Shown piece by piece: positions 37,146-46,679 of a stretch of 64,000 bases of DNA (the stretch's first letter is position 1; every line of letters begins with the position of its first letter). The notes beneath the pieces are model-generated. The model was not told the origin of the DNA. It did not search any database and saw only the letters and a program-made list of their open reading frames with translations. A program made the position numbers and the translations under genes. Source of the stretch: Bacteroidia bacterium (GTDB taxonomy: Bacteria; Bacteroidota; Bacteroidia; CAIKAF01); assembly GCA_016742095.1 (NCBI GenBank), contig JACVCJ010000017.1, positions 1-64,000 on the forward strand, written 5' to 3'.

Positions 37146-37177
37146 CTGCCGGACGTTAAATAACTATGTTTTTATGA

Positions 37178-37855
37178 CTATGCTTTCGGTTTGCGTTCGA
37201 GCACTTCGTCGATCATGCCGTACTCTTTGGCTTCGGCGGCGATCATCCAGTAGTCACGGTCGCTGTCGCGCCATACATCTTCGTAGGTTTTGCCGCTGTG
37301 GCTGGCGATGATGGTGTACAGTTCCTTTTTCAGTTTCTGGATCTCACGTGCGGTGATCTCGATATCGGAAGCCTGTCCCTGTGCGCCGCCCAGAGGCTGG
37401 TGGATCATGATGCGGGCATGCGGCAGGGCCGAACGTTTACCTGCAGCGCCGGAGCACAGCAGCACAGCGCCCATACTGGCGGCCAGACCCACGCAAATAG
37501 TAGCTACATCGCAATGGATGTACTGCATGGTGTCGTAAATCCCCAGGCCGGCATAAACCGAACCGCCGGGAGAGTTCATATAGATCTGGATATCCTTGGT
37601 GGAATCGGCACTCTCAAGGAACAGCATCTGCGCCTGGATAATGTTGGCTATATAGTCATCGATGGGCGTACCAAGAAAAATGATACGGTCCATCATCAGG
37701 CGCGAAAATACGTCTACCTCACGGAAAGGCATCGGGCGTTCTTCAATTACCGTGCGAGTCATATCCTCTACCGTAGACATGTATTTCTCCAGGTGCATGC
37801 TGCTGAAACCATGATGTTTTACGGCATACTTTTTAAATTCATCTGCTGGAAACAT
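37178..37855 (-). CDS. clpP: ATP-dependent Clp protease proteolytic subunit
   Basis: Serine protease ClpP, 225 aa. The catalytic triad is visible: Ser in [11 protein letters not shown], His in [11 protein letters not shown], and Asp in the WRDSDRDYW region. The oligomer interface [16 protein letters not shown] is normal. The N-terminus is about 25 residues longer than in E. coli, as usual for the phylum; the processed mature end would be near TRTVIEERP. It lies between tig (upstream) and clpX, the typical tig-clpP-clpX order, but with terminators between the genes. Confidence 0.97.
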   Translation of the reverse strand: MFPADEFKKYAVKHHGFSSMHLEKYMSTVEDMTRTVIEERPMPFREVDVFSRLMMDRIIFLGTPIDDYIANIIQAQMLFLESADSTKDIQIYMNSPGGSVYAGLGIYDTMQYIHCDVATICVGLAASMGAVLLCSGAAGKRSALPHARIMIHQPLGGAQGQASDIEITAREIQKLKKELYTIIASHSGKTYEDVWRDSDRDYWMIAAEAKEYGMIDEVLERKPKA

Positions 37856-37953
37856 AATTAATCTGTATTTTATTTATGGAGTGAAGATATAAAGGAAATC
37901 GGAAATACGGGAGTACCGTTTCGACAAAATAGGTCCCGGGGCTGCCGAACATG

Positions 37954-37980
37954 AAAAAACCCCCGTATTTCTGCGGGGGT
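37954..37980 (-). terminator. tig terminator
   Basis: Stem ACCCCCG / CGGGGGT with an 8-base loop, followed on the minus strand by TTTTT. It lies 32 bases past the tig stop. Confidence 0.8.
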
Positions 37981-38012
37981 CTGTATGCTGAAGTAAAATC
38001 TTTAACGTGGAA

Positions 38013-39362
38013 TTAACCGTTGTTTTCCAGTTTAAAGAAGTCCTTATAATCGATCTTTTCGGGCTCGGTGCTCACCAGGCCTTTCAGGTGATACAGTACT
38101 TTTTCTTCGGCGATGGAAGCGGCGATACGCTCGCGTTCCTGCTGATTTTCCAGTACGTTGTGGGCAATGGCGTGGATGCGCTCATGATCGTCGAGCGGCA
38201 TACCCATTTCGGCCAGGCGGTTGCGCACCATGGCTTCGGCGCGGTCGTGAATATCCTGCTCGGTCACTTTCAGATCGTTGGCATCCGAAATTTTCTTACG
38301 GATAATTTCCCAGCGGATCACGTCGCGTGAGTTTTCGAAGTCCGCAGCGATCTCCTCGGCGCTTTTCTTACCGTCTTCCTTGATCAGCATCCAGCGTTTC
38401 AGGAAGGCTTCGGGGATCTCGAAGTTGTGTGTTTCCAGTATTTTGGCGCGGATATCGTTCAGCAGGCGGAAATCGGCTTCGGTCTGGGCATCGCGTTTCA
38501 GGATGTTCGACAGTTCCGTGCGGAATTCCTCTTCGCTGTTCACTTTACCGGCACCGAACAGGGCATCGAAGAACTCCTGGTTCAGGTCGGCCTGTTCCAT
38601 ACGGTTGGCTTTTTCCACGCGGAAACGCATAGAAGCGTTCTTTTCGGCCAGTTCTTCCTTCTTCATGCCCAGGTAGATCTCGGCGGTAGTATCGTCTTTA
38701 TAGGCTTCGAGGGGCGTAATAGCGATCACGTCGCCGGCTTTGGCGCCGATCAGCTTTTGTTTGGCCTCTTCGGTATTGATGCGGTTGTGGAAAATATAGG
38801 TCTGTTTCGAAAAGCCTCCTTCCACGGGATTGCCGTTCTCATCGGCCTCGAAAAACTCGCCCATTACCATGTCGCCGTCCTCCACGCTGTCGGCCTCTAC
38901 GTTCTTGCCCATGCGGCGGCGTTGTCCGTCGATGTTCTCGTTCAGGGTATCCTGGTCGATGTCGATCTCGTAGTAACGGAATTTTTCTTTGGGAATTTCC
39001 AGTTTGATCTCCGGCAGGATGCCCAGTTCGTAGATCACTTCGTATTCTTTACCGAAATCGAAGTCGAGGGCCGGACTTTCCTCTGCCAGGATGGGATCTC
39101 CGAGGAAATCGATCTTATTGTCCTGGATATATTGGTACAGGTTGTTTACGGCAATTTTACCCACTTCGTCGGCGATGGCGGATTTACCGTACATCTTTTT
39201 CACGAGTCCGGCAGGTACGTTACCCTGGCGGAAGCCGGGCATATTTACGTTTTTACGCAGCTTTTTCAGTTGTTCCTCCACGCGGCCGGTATAGTCGTCG
39301 GGAGTAATGTTTATCTTGATCCTGCTGTGTAAATCGTTGAGTTTTTCCTGTGCAATATTCAT
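38013..39362 (-). CDS. tig: Trigger factor (ribosome-associated chaperone)
   Basis: A 449-aa trigger factor. The N-terminal ribosome-binding domain carries a variant of the GFRxGKxP signature, MPGFRQGNVPAGLVKK (Asn in place of the usual Lys). The central PPIase-like region (about 150-240) shows EGDMVMGEFFEADENGNP-type residues in diverged form, and the C-terminal helical domain follows (FDALFGAGKVNSEEEF). Length and order are normal for Bacteroidota. A TATCTTTG -7 box lies 35-42 bases upstream on this strand. Confidence 0.93.
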   Translation of the reverse strand: MNIAQEKLNDLHSRIKINITPDDYTGRVEEQLKKLRKNVNMPGFRQGNVPAGLVKKMYGKSAIADEVGKIAVNNLYQYIQDNKIDFLGDPILAEESPALDFDFGKEYEVIYELGILPEIKLEIPKEKFRYYEIDIDQDTLNENIDGQRRRMGKNVEADSVEDGDMVMGEFFEADENGNPVEGGFSKQTYIFHNRINTEEAKQKLIGAKAGDVIAITPLEAYKDDTTAEIYLGMKKEELAEKNASMRFRVEKANRMEQADLNQEFFDALFGAGKVNSEEEFRTELSNILKRDAQTEADFRLLNDIRAKILETHNFEIPEAFLKRWMLIKEDGKKSAEEIAADFENSRDVIRWEIIRKKISDANDLKVTEQDIHDRAEAMVRNRLAEMGMPLDDHERIHAIAHNVLENQQERERIAASIAEEKVLYHLKGLVSTEPEKIDYKDFFKLENNG

Positions 39363-39397
39363 GCGTAATGGTATTTATATCTTGATAAAAACGGGTG

Positions 39398-39405
39398 CAA
39401 AGATA
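39398..39405 (-). promoter_or_regulatory. -7 box of tig
   Basis: Minus-strand TATCTTTG, 35 bases before the ATG at 39362. The -33 region (TTTT at about 39426-39429) is weak. Confidence 0.45.
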
Positions 39406-39467
39406 CGGGAAGGTTTCGAACTTCTGAAAAATTTTTCCCGATAGCCTGCCAGACAGAATAAAAGTGC

Positions 39468-39475
39468 TACATTTG
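39468..39475 (+). promoter_or_regulatory. -7 box of the tRNA-Leu gene
   Basis: TACATTTG, 27 bases upstream of the tRNA 5' end. No clear -33 box. It faces away from the tig promoter. Confidence 0.45.
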
Positions 39476-39502
39476 CACCCCAATTCATCCTCAGGATGCC
39501 CC

Positions 39503-39584
39503 GCGGGCGTGGTGAAATTGGTAGACATACCAGACTTAGGATCTGGCGCCGCAAGGCATGGGGGTTCGAGTCCCTCCGCCCGCA
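39503..39584 (+). tRNA. tRNA-Leu (anticodon TAG)
   Basis: Complete cloverleaf of 82 nt. Acceptor arm GCGGGCG (39503-39509) pairs with CGCCCGC (39577-39583), with discriminator A39584. D-arm region GTGAAATTGGTAGAC, anticodon stem-loop CCAGA-CTTAGGA-TCTGG (anticodon TAG, reads CUN leucine codons), a long class II variable arm, and T-loop TTCGAGT. CCA is not encoded. Followed by a terminator. Confidence 0.95.
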
Positions 39585-39601
39585 CTGGTAAGTACCATAC
39601 G

Positions 39602-39629
39602 ATCCCGGAACTTGTTCCGGGATTTTTTT
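39602..39629 (+). terminator. tRNA-Leu terminator
   Basis: Stem ATCCCGGAA / TTCCGGGAT with loop CTTG, followed by six T. It ends the tRNA transcript 17 bases after the gene. Confidence 0.85.
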
Positions 39630-39662
39630 ATGTCCTGAAAGCGCGTTGAATGCATTCAAAAG

Positions 39663-39693
39663 CGCGGAGGGACCACGCAGTAATCCCTCCGCG
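39663..39693. repeat. Hairpin without T-run
   Basis: CGCGGAGGGA (39663-39672) and TCCCTCCGCG (39684-39693) make a perfect 10-bp stem with an 11-base loop. No T-tract follows on either strand. It shares the 9-mer TCCCTCCGC with the 3' part of the tRNA-Leu gene. Role unknown. Confidence 0.5.
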
Positions 39694-39732
39694 AAAAGCT
39701 TATAGCCAAAGCCGTACGCCTTCCCAACACGC

Positions 39733-39762
39733 AAAAAAAGCCACTCCTTTCCGGAGCGGCTT
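39733..39762 (-). terminator. Efflux operon terminator
   Basis: Stem AAGCC-x-CTCC with GGAG-x-GGCTT, followed on the minus strand by seven T. It lies 57 bases past the RND permease stop. Confidence 0.75.
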
Positions 39763-39819
39763 CTAAAACGGGTGGCCGACAGCCAAATACCTGAAACGAT
39801 ACGTACCGGCTGTCAGCTC

Positions 39820-42800
39820 TTAGCTATCAGCTTCTTTCTTCTTCCCCGTCCATTTCCGCACCCGTGCGTTCAGCTTATCGTTGATGAGGTACATCGCCGG
39901 TACGGCCACCAGGGTAAGGAAAGTGGCAAAGGTAAGCCCGAAGATCACCGTCCAGGACATCGGGCCCCAGAACAGGGCATTGTCACCGCCCATGTAGATA
40001 TCGGGGTTCCCGTTGTTGAGCAGACCGATAAAGTCGATATTGAGACCGATGGCCAGCGGTACCAGACCCAGTACGGTAGTGATGGCCGTAAGCAGTACGG
40101 GACGCAGGCGGGTGGCGCCGGCATCCACGATGGATTGCATGAGCTCGCTCATCGGCAGCGGATCGTTCTTGCCCAGGCCCAATTCTTCGCGTTTGCGTTC
40201 GCGCAGTACATTGGTATAGTCGATGAGTACGATGGCATTGTTCACCACCACACCGGCCAGGGAAATGATACCGATACCACACATCAGGATCACAAAGTCC
40301 ATGCGGAACAGGAACAGGCCCAGGAATACCCCGATGGTACTGAAAAGCACCGACGACATAATAATAAGCGGGGCCGTAATGGAGTTGAATTGCGCCACGA
40401 TAATCAGGAAGATGAGGAATACGGCCACGATCAGTGCCATCATAAGGAATTGCGAAGATTTGTCCTGCTCTTCCTGTTCGCCGGAGAACTTATAGGTATA
40501 GCCGGCCGGCATTTTGTATTCGGCCATCAGTTCCTTGTATTCGGCTACGATCTGATTGGCGTTGTAGCCCTGCTTCACATCGGATGAAATGGTAAGTACG
40601 CGGTCCATGTCCTTGCGTTTTACGGCACCGTACGACGAGGCATCTTCCATGCCGGCCACGGCATTAATGGGCACCTGTACGATCTGGCCCGAGGTCATAT
40701 TGCGGAAGGTAATACGCATATTCATGAGCGACTGTATATCGTAGCGGTACTGCTTGGCCAGGCGCAGCTGTATCTCATAATCGTCTTCGCCTTCCTTGAA
40801 TTTAGATATTTCCTTACCGAACAGGGCCGTACGCATGGCCATACCGATCTGCCCGGTGCTTACGCCGTAGCGCCGTGCCGCGTCTTTGTTCACGTGCAGT
40901 ATAATTTCGGGTTTACCCGTTTCCAGGTCCATTTTCAGTTTATCCGGACCGGGAATATTGGAGGCGTTCAGGAATTTCAGGATGTTCTCCGTAGTTTTTA
41001 CCAGTGTATCATAATCCTTACCAGCTACTTCCAGTTGTATCGCTTTTCCCACGGGCGGACCATCGCGGTTCTTTTCCACCGTGATAATGGCCTGGGTCTC
41101 GCCTTTTACCGATTCGCGGATATCTTCCAGGATCTTATTGGTACTTACGTCCGAAAAGTCGATACGGTCTTCATAGGCCAGGAACGAAACCGTGATGCGG
41201 GCTTTATTCGGTGAAGAACCCATGGAGGGGCCTTCGTTCGGATCGGCCGTACCTTCGCCCACCTGGGCCACAATGGCCTCTACCACGTTTTTATTCGGCT
41301 CAACGGCTTTACGCACTTTGCTTTCCAGCCGGCGCGTAAGGGCATCGGTTTCGGTAATATCGGTGCCGAGCGGCGTTTCTACGTATACATTTACGTACAG
41401 GGGTTCGTTTTCAGGGAAGAACAGTACTTTGGGGTTCGATCCGAAATACACCATCATGGTCACCACCATCATGAGCAGCAGTCCCAGGAACAGGAATACC
41501 GGTCTTTTTCCTTTAAGTATAAGCTGCAGGAAGCGGCGGTACCCGTTCTCGACCTTCACCATGGTACGGTACTGAAAGCGGTCGGCCAGAGGTTTGATGA
41601 CGAAGCGGGAGAGCGGATTGAAAAAGGCAAAGAACAGCAGCAGACTGCCCAGCCAGCGTACTGTAAAAAGGAAGAGGATACCCAGTACGAACAGGATGGC
41701 GGTAATGATCCAGAAACGTTTCGGGGAACCGCTGCGCTGCCCTTCGTGTTCCAGTTTGATGAACTGTGCCGTAAGCACCGGGTTCACTACCAGGCCCACG
41801 AACAGGGAGGCTCCGAGGGTCATGATGAGCGTAAGGGGCAGGAACTTCATGAATTCGCCCATGAGGTCGTTCCAGAACAGCAGGGGCAGGAAAGCCGCCA
41901 CCGTTGTGGCCGTAGACGCAATAATGGGCCAGGCCACCTCGCCCACACCGTATTTGGAGGCCCTTTCCTTGTCCATACCTTCGGAATGCAGGCGGTATAC
42001 GTTCTCCACCACTACAATGCCATTGTCTACGAGCATCCCCAGGGCCAGGATCAGCGAAAAGAGCACCATCATGTTCAGGGTGGCGCCCATCATGCTCAGC
42101 AGCAGTATACCCATGATCATGGACACGGGAATGGCCACGCCCACGAACAGGGAGTTGCGCATACCCAGGAAGAACAGCAGTACGCCGATCACGAGAATTA
42201 CCCCGGCAATAATGTTGTTTTCGAGGGAAACCACCATGGAATTGGTCTGTTTCGACTGGTCGCCGGTGATCACCACGCGCAGGCCCTTCGGAAACACGTT
42301 GGCCTGTGCCTCGGCAATGACCCGGCGTACGCCTTTGGCGCCTTCAATGAGGTTCTCGCCCGATTTTTTCTTGATGTCGAGCATCACTACGGGTTTGCCG
42401 TCGAGGCGGGCATAGCTGGTGGGCTCTACCGGACCGAAGCGTACCGTGGCGATATCGCGCAGGTACACAATGCGCTGGTTCTCATCTTTTACGATGATAT
42501 TCTCGAATTCGAGCGGATCTTTGGCCTCCCCGTCTATGCGGATGGTACGGCGCGCTCCGCCCAGCTGGGTGCTGCTGTATATTTCACCGGCCGAAAGTTT
42601 GATGTTCTCGTTGGCAATGGCCGTTTCTATGTCCTGGAAGCTGATCTCCATGCTTTCCATCTTGGGCAGGTCCACACTGATCTCCACTTCTTTTTCTACC
42701 AGTCCGCGTATGGCCGCTTCGGACACCTGGGGTATTTTTTCCAGTTCGTCCTGCAGGTATTCGGCGTTTTTCTTCAGTTCGTCGTAACCGTAATCACCTA

Positions 42801-43272
42801 CCAGGTTCACGGTCATTACAGGGAATTCTGAAAAGTCGAGCTCGAAACAGTTCGGATCGGCGGGCAGATCGTTCGGCAGTTCACTTTTGGCCTTGTCAAC
42901 TTTATCTTTTACGTCCTGCAGGGCTACCTTGGGATCGATATTACTTTCAAATTCTACAACGATCGTTGAATAATCCTGTATAGACGTTGATGTAAATTTT
43001 TTGACATTCTTGAGTGTCTTTATTTCCTTCTCGATCGGACGCGTCACCAGGTCTTCCATTTCGGCGGGCGAGTTACCGGGATAGGGCGTGCCGATGTATA
43101 TGGTCGGCTGCTTGATCTCCGGGAAACTCTCGCGGGGCATATTCATGTAGGAGATCATACCCATCACCCCGATGATGAACAGCAGTACGTATACCGTTGT
43201 TTTATTATCCACCGAGAAGCTGGACAGGCCGAACTCCTTAAACAGGTTCTTTTTTTCTTTTTCCGTACTCAT
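39820..43272 (-). CDS. RND efflux permease (AcrB/HAE family)
   Basis: Proton-driven resistance-nodulation-division transporter of 1150 aa, the inner-membrane part of a tripartite pump. The usual plan is visible: TM1 (about 26-45), a first porter loop starting PRESFPEIKQPTIYI, TM2-6 with the GMLVDNGIVVVENVYR motif (TM4 proton-relay Asp), a second loop (about 640-870), and TM8-12 with MCGIGIISLAGVVVNNAIVL. An extra charged loop with hydrophobic runs (about 500-560) makes it longer than AcrB. It is last in the tetR-tolC-MFP-RND operon. Substrates are unknown. Confidence 0.93.
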   Translation of the reverse strand: MSTEKEKKNLFKEFGLSSFSVDNKTTVYVLLFIIGVMGMISYMNMPRESFPEIKQPTIYIGTPYPGNSPAEMEDLVTRPIEKEIKTLKNVKKFTSTSIQDYSTIVVEFESNIDPKVALQDVKDKVDKAKSELPNDLPADPNCFELDFSEFPVMTVNLVGDYGYDELKKNAEYLQDELEKIPQVSEAAIRGLVEKEVEISVDLPKMESMEISFQDIETAIANENIKLSAGEIYSSTQLGGARRTIRIDGEAKDPLEFENIIVKDENQRIVYLRDIATVRFGPVEPTSYARLDGKPVVMLDIKKKSGENLIEGAKGVRRVIAEAQANVFPKGLRVVITGDQSKQTNSMVVSLENNIIAGVILVIGVLLFFLGMRNSLFVGVAIPVSMIMGILLLSMMGATLNMMVLFSLILALGMLVDNGIVVVENVYRLHSEGMDKERASKYGVGEVAWPIIASTATTVAAFLPLLFWNDLMGEFMKFLPLTLIMTLGASLFVGLVVNPVLTAQFIKLEHEGQRSGSPKRFWIITAILFVLGILFLFTVRWLGSLLLFFAFFNPLSRFVIKPLADRFQYRTMVKVENGYRRFLQLILKGKRPVFLFLGLLLMMVVTMMVYFGSNPKVLFFPENEPLYVNVYVETPLGTDITETDALTRRLESKVRKAVEPNKNVVEAIVAQVGEGTADPNEGPSMGSSPNKARITVSFLAYEDRIDFSDVSTNKILEDIRESVKGETQAIITVEKNRDGPPVGKAIQLEVAGKDYDTLVKTTENILKFLNASNIPGPDKLKMDLETGKPEIILHVNKDAARRYGVSTGQIGMAMRTALFGKEISKFKEGEDDYEIQLRLAKQYRYDIQSLMNMRITFRNMTSGQIVQVPINAVAGMEDASSYGAVKRKDMDRVLTISSDVKQGYNANQIVAEYKELMAEYKMPAGYTYKFSGEQEEQDKSSQFLMMALIVAVFLIFLIIVAQFNSITAPLIIMSSVLFSTIGVFLGLFLFRMDFVILMCGIGIISLAGVVVNNAIVLIDYTNVLRERKREELGLGKNDPLPMSELMQSIVDAGATRLRPVLLTAITTVLGLVPLAIGLNIDFIGLLNNGNPDIYMGGDNALFWGPMSWTVIFGLTFATFLTLVAVPAMYLINDKLNARVRKWTGKKKEADS

Positions 43273-43289
43273 CGCAGGTCTGTATTAGG

Positions 43290-44432
43290 TTAGGGTTTTG
43301 CAGAAAGCGTATCGCTGTTGTTGCGTTGCGAACGGATGACGACCTTACCGCCCACTTCGATGCTTTTGATGCCTTCGGCGATGATCTTTTCCGAACCGCT
43401 GAGTCCGCCGGTAACTTCGGTAAGTCCGTTACTGCTGCTGCCGGTTTCTACCATTACTTTTTTCACCACGTTATTTTCGGCCGCGAACACAAAATTGCCC
43501 TGCGGATCGAACTGGATGATGTTCGTAGGCAGCACCACCGCATCGGGTTTGGTATAGCTGGCAATGGAGATGCTGGTGAGCATATTGGCTTTGAGGATAT
43601 CGCGGTTCTTAGGCATTACGGGGTCTACAATGAGGCTGAAGGTACGGTTGTTGGGGTCGATCACCTGGCCCACGCTGCGGATCTTTCCTTCCAGGTTCTC
43701 GTTGAGCGCGGTGAGCAGGATGTTCACTTTTTCGCCTTTTTTGAAACGGCCCACGAATTTCTCGGAAATATCCGCCGTGATCTTGATGCGGTCGTTGTTC
43801 ACCACGCGGCATACGGGAATACCGGGTCCGGCCACTTCGCCCTCTTTCAGGAAAAGTTTGTCCACCATGCCGGCCACGGGAGCTTTCAGCGTTTGTTTGC
43901 CCAACTGGGTACGCAGGGTGTTCAGGCGTTTTTCCAGGTTCTCTTTCTGGTTCTTGGCCTGCAGGAACTGGATCTCACTGCCGATCTTCTGGTCCCAGAG
44001 GTTCTTCTGACGCTGGTAGCTGGTTTCCGCCAGTTCCAGGGCATTTTCCACTTCTTCGATGTTTTTGGCGATCAGGTCACCGTCCAGCACGGCCAGGGCC
44101 TGACCTTTACTCACCATGTCTCCTTCTTTTACCTGTATTTTCAGGATCTTTCCGCCGGTTTCGGAGCTCAGGTTCACGTTCTCTTCCGACTCTACCACGC
44201 CCTGGAAATTATCCGTAACCGTAAAGGGGATCTTACCGGGCACGATCACGGCCACTTCTACGGCTTCCTGTACCGATGTATCGCTGGCGCCGATCTGTAT
44301 CTCCAGTTCTTTGATGCGTTTTTCGATATCGTGTTTCTGCGTTTTCAGTTCCTCCAGTTCGGCCCGGGGGTCTTTAGAGCCGCAGGCAGCTACCACAAAG
44401 GCGGCCAGTATATAAATGCTTAACTTTTTCAT
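43290..44432 (-). CDS. RND efflux periplasmic adaptor (membrane fusion) lipoprotein
   Basis: A 380-aa adaptor lipoprotein with signal MKKLSIYILAAFVVAAC and lipobox VAAC. A coiled-coil stretch follows (AELEELKTQKHDIEKRIKEL). The lipoyl/barrel-sandwich halves are GGKILKIQVKEGDMVSKGQALAVLD and KAPVAGMVDKLFLKEGEVAGPG, flanking the alpha-hairpin (about 135-180). Beta-barrel and membrane-proximal domains follow. It bridges the RND permease 17 bp downstream and the TolC-like protein encoded 5 bp upstream. Confidence 0.93.
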   Translation of the reverse strand: MKKLSIYILAAFVVAACGSKDPRAELEELKTQKHDIEKRIKELEIQIGASDTSVQEAVEVAVIVPGKIPFTVTDNFQGVVESEENVNLSSETGGKILKIQVKEGDMVSKGQALAVLDGDLIAKNIEEVENALELAETSYQRQKNLWDQKIGSEIQFLQAKNQKENLEKRLNTLRTQLGKQTLKAPVAGMVDKLFLKEGEVAGPGIPVCRVVNNDRIKITADISEKFVGRFKKGEKVNILLTALNENLEGKIRSVGQVIDPNNRTFSLIVDPVMPKNRDILKANMLTSISIASYTKPDAVVLPTNIIQFDPQGNFVFAAENNVVKKVMVETGSSSNGLTEVTGGLSGSEKIIAEGIKSIEVGGKVVIRSQRNNSDTLSAKP

Positions 44433-44437
44433 GTTTT

Positions 44438-45790
44438 TTATAGTTTGTTGGTGAGTTTATCGTAATCGAGCCGGTTCTGCAGCAGGTTGAAGAGGGTGCT
44501 GTAATAGGCGTTGAGTGCGTTCAGGTACTGGTTTTCGGAGTTGATAAGCTCAAAACTGCCGATGAGACCTTCGCGGAACTTGGTGCGGTTGGTTTCCTGT
44601 ATCTTCTTTGCCAGGTCTATATTGCGCCTGTCGTTGGCCAGGGTCGACAGGTTGTTCACGTATTCGGCCTTTATGTTCTTAAAAGCCATTTTCATGTTCT
44701 CTTCGGCTTCGGCCTTCTGTATCTGTACCTTTTCGGCCTCGAGTTTTATTTTCTGCTGACTGGACACACGGCCCCAGGACGAAAAAATGGGCACGTTCAG
44801 CGTGGCGCCCAGCAGGGTCCCGCCCCGGTAATACGTATTGCCCGGACTGAACAACACCGCTCTTTTCTTATCGGTATTGAAGCCGCCGTACGACCATTGA
44901 AAGAACGCCGAAAGCGAAGGAAAGGCCTTGGAAAATTCCACCTGGTAATTCTGGCGGTTCACCCTGTACAGGCGGTCGAGAACCTTAATATCGATATTGC
45001 TGGCCGGATCGAAGGTCGTGGAGGCGTCCAGCATATAATCCACCGGTTTTTCGGCATCCAGGCTTTCGAAACTGTCGCTGGTGTTCATTACACTGTCTAC
45101 CGGGAAGCCCATGCTCATTTTCAGCATGTTCAGGGCACTTTCGCGCTGGGTTTTCAGTTTGTTCAGCGTGTTTACGGTAATGTCCTTATTCAGCACCACC
45201 TGCTCTACGTCCAGGCCTTCCCGGAACCCTTCCTTAAAATACGCTTCTGTTTCAAAAGCCAGTTTATCCAGGTTTTCCACGGTTTTGGTAAGTACCTCAA
45301 TGTTCTTGTCGATGAAAAGTACATTGTAATAGGCCCGGGTCACGTTCTGCTTTATTTTCTGCAACTCGCTCTCCTGCTGGTTCAGGGAGAGTTCCTTATA
45401 AGTTTTGGCGGCCTGCACACCGTAAATATAACTTCCGTCCACCACGATCATGGAAGCCGTGAGGTTGGTAGTGACGGTGGTGGGTGGTGTGGCCTGCAGC
45501 TGTATAAAGTTACCGGAACTGGGATTGGTAAAGTCGGGCAGCAGGAATACCTGGGGTTCTATGTTCCAGTTATAGTTAAGCGTACCGTTCACCTGGGGCA
45601 GCCCGGCGCTTACATACTGCATGTATTGTTTGCGCGAGATCTCGTAGTTCTTCAGGGCCAGCTGTGCCGCGTAATTGTGCTGTGCGGCGTATTCCACGGC
45701 CTGTTTCAGCGTAAAGGTCTGGGTGCTGTCGCCCGCCCGGGCAAGGGACGGTAACAACAGCAGCATCATTAGAAGTAGTCGGGGATTCAT
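44438..45790 (-). CDS. TolC-family outer-membrane efflux protein
   Basis: A 450-aa outer-membrane channel with signal peptide MNPRLLLMMLLLLPSLARA. Two OEP repeats are visible: the first starts TFTLKQAVEYAAQHNYAAQLA, and the second half has NLSTLANDRRNIDLAKKIQE and the typical EGLIGSFELINSENQYLNALN. Strand-like aromatic stretches lie between. It is second in the operon, 9 bp after tetR and 5 bp before the adaptor gene. Confidence 0.93.
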   Translation of the reverse strand: MNPRLLLMMLLLLPSLARAGDSTQTFTLKQAVEYAAQHNYAAQLALKNYEISRKQYMQYVSAGLPQVNGTLNYNWNIEPQVFLLPDFTNPSSGNFIQLQATPPTTVTTNLTASMIVVDGSYIYGVQAAKTYKELSLNQQESELQKIKQNVTRAYYNVLFIDKNIEVLTKTVENLDKLAFETEAYFKEGFREGLDVEQVVLNKDITVNTLNKLKTQRESALNMLKMSMGFPVDSVMNTSDSFESLDAEKPVDYMLDASTTFDPASNIDIKVLDRLYRVNRQNYQVEFSKAFPSLSAFFQWSYGGFNTDKKRAVLFSPGNTYYRGGTLLGATLNVPIFSSWGRVSSQQKIKLEAEKVQIQKAEAEENMKMAFKNIKAEYVNNLSTLANDRRNIDLAKKIQETNRTKFREGLIGSFELINSENQYLNALNAYYSTLFNLLQNRLDYDKLTNKL

Positions 45791-45799
45791 ATATGATTT

Positions 45800-46447
45800 T
45801 TAGTTGTTTCGGAATTCTTTTTTCAGCAGTTTTTCCATCACTTTGCGGCCCTTGTCGTTGGTGATGGCACAGAGGTGATAGGTGATGTATTCCCGGAAAA
45901 GGTCCATGTGGTTGAATACGGGGGTATGGGTGTCGATCATATGGAAGAGCGAGAGTTCGAATACAGAATAGAACCCGGCCACCATGGGCACATTCAGGTC
46001 TTTACGGTACAGGCCTTCGGCAATGCCGCGGCGCAGGTTGGCCTCCACGAAACTGCGTACAAATTCTTTGGAATGCTGCTGCATACGCTGCCACAGGTTC
46101 CCGTAGTATTTCTGTATATCGTGAATGGCCGCGGGGTGTATGCGTGTATAGTCGCGGATCACCAGGGTTACGGCCGTGTAATACTCTTCTATGGCATCAG
46201 AGGCTTCGGTGGCGCCGATCTTCAGTTCACAGATGTGTCCGTCCAGGAACCCGCTGAGCAGTTCGTTCACCAGGGTTTCCTTATCGGCATAATAGAGGTA
46301 GAGGGTTTTTTTAGATACGCCGGCCTGGGCCGCGATCTCGTCCATGGTGACGGTTTTGATGCCCATACGCATGAACAGCTGCAGAGCTTTTTCAGCTATA
46401 TATTCCTTTTTTTCCACCGTTTCAAAAGTAAAAAGCTTTTTTCGCAT
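45800..46447 (-). CDS. TetR/AcrR-family repressor of the efflux operon
   Basis: A 215-aa transcriptional regulator. Residues about 14-60 are the TetR helix-turn-helix (KALQLFMRMGIKTVTMDEIA; AGVSKKTLYLYYADKETLV). The remaining 150 residues are the helical ligand-binding and dimer domain, with no recognised ligand motif. It is the first gene of the tetR-tolC-MFP-RND operon. A perfect 10+10 bp inverted repeat begins 2 bases upstream of its ATG, which suggests it represses its own operon. Confidence 0.93.
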   Translation of the reverse strand: MRKKLFTFETVEKKEYIAEKALQLFMRMGIKTVTMDEIAAQAGVSKKTLYLYYADKETLVNELLSGFLDGHICELKIGATEASDAIEEYYTAVTLVIRDYTRIHPAAIHDIQKYYGNLWQRMQQHSKEFVRSFVEANLRRGIAEGLYRKDLNVPMVAGFYSVFELSLFHMIDTHTPVFNHMDLFREYITYHLCAITNDKGRKVMEKLLKKEFRNN

Positions 46448-46448
46448 T

Positions 46449-46476
46449 GGAAACTTTTAAAACGTCAAAAGTTTCC
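46449..46476. promoter_or_regulatory. Perfect inverted repeat, probable TetR operator
   Basis: GGAAACTTTT (46449-46458), 8-base spacer, AAAAGTTTCC (46467-46476): perfect 10-bp arms, 28 bp overall, touching the tetR start. Size and symmetry fit a TetR-dimer site. I see no second copy at the other genes of the window. Confidence 0.7.
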
Positions 46477-46679
46477 TTTGTAGAGAAACACAGCTTTTTT
46501 GTAGACGAACGCAGTGGGGCGTATCGACCAACAGGAAAGGGGGCAGGCAAGGTATAGCGCCCGGCTTCGTATAGTGTTAAATGAATATGAAATGCGGAGC
46601 GGAAGTACAAAAGCTGACGTAAATCATTTCGGGAAGAGAGCTTTTTTCATATCTTTAGCTTTAGAAAAACTATTGAATT

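Noticed and set aside
39571-39693. Shared 9-mer TCCCTCCGC between tRNA-Leu and the hairpin 100 bp downstream, as a possible attachment-site duplication
   Set aside because: Nine bases is too short, no integrase gene is near, and the interval is only about 100 bp with no cargo.
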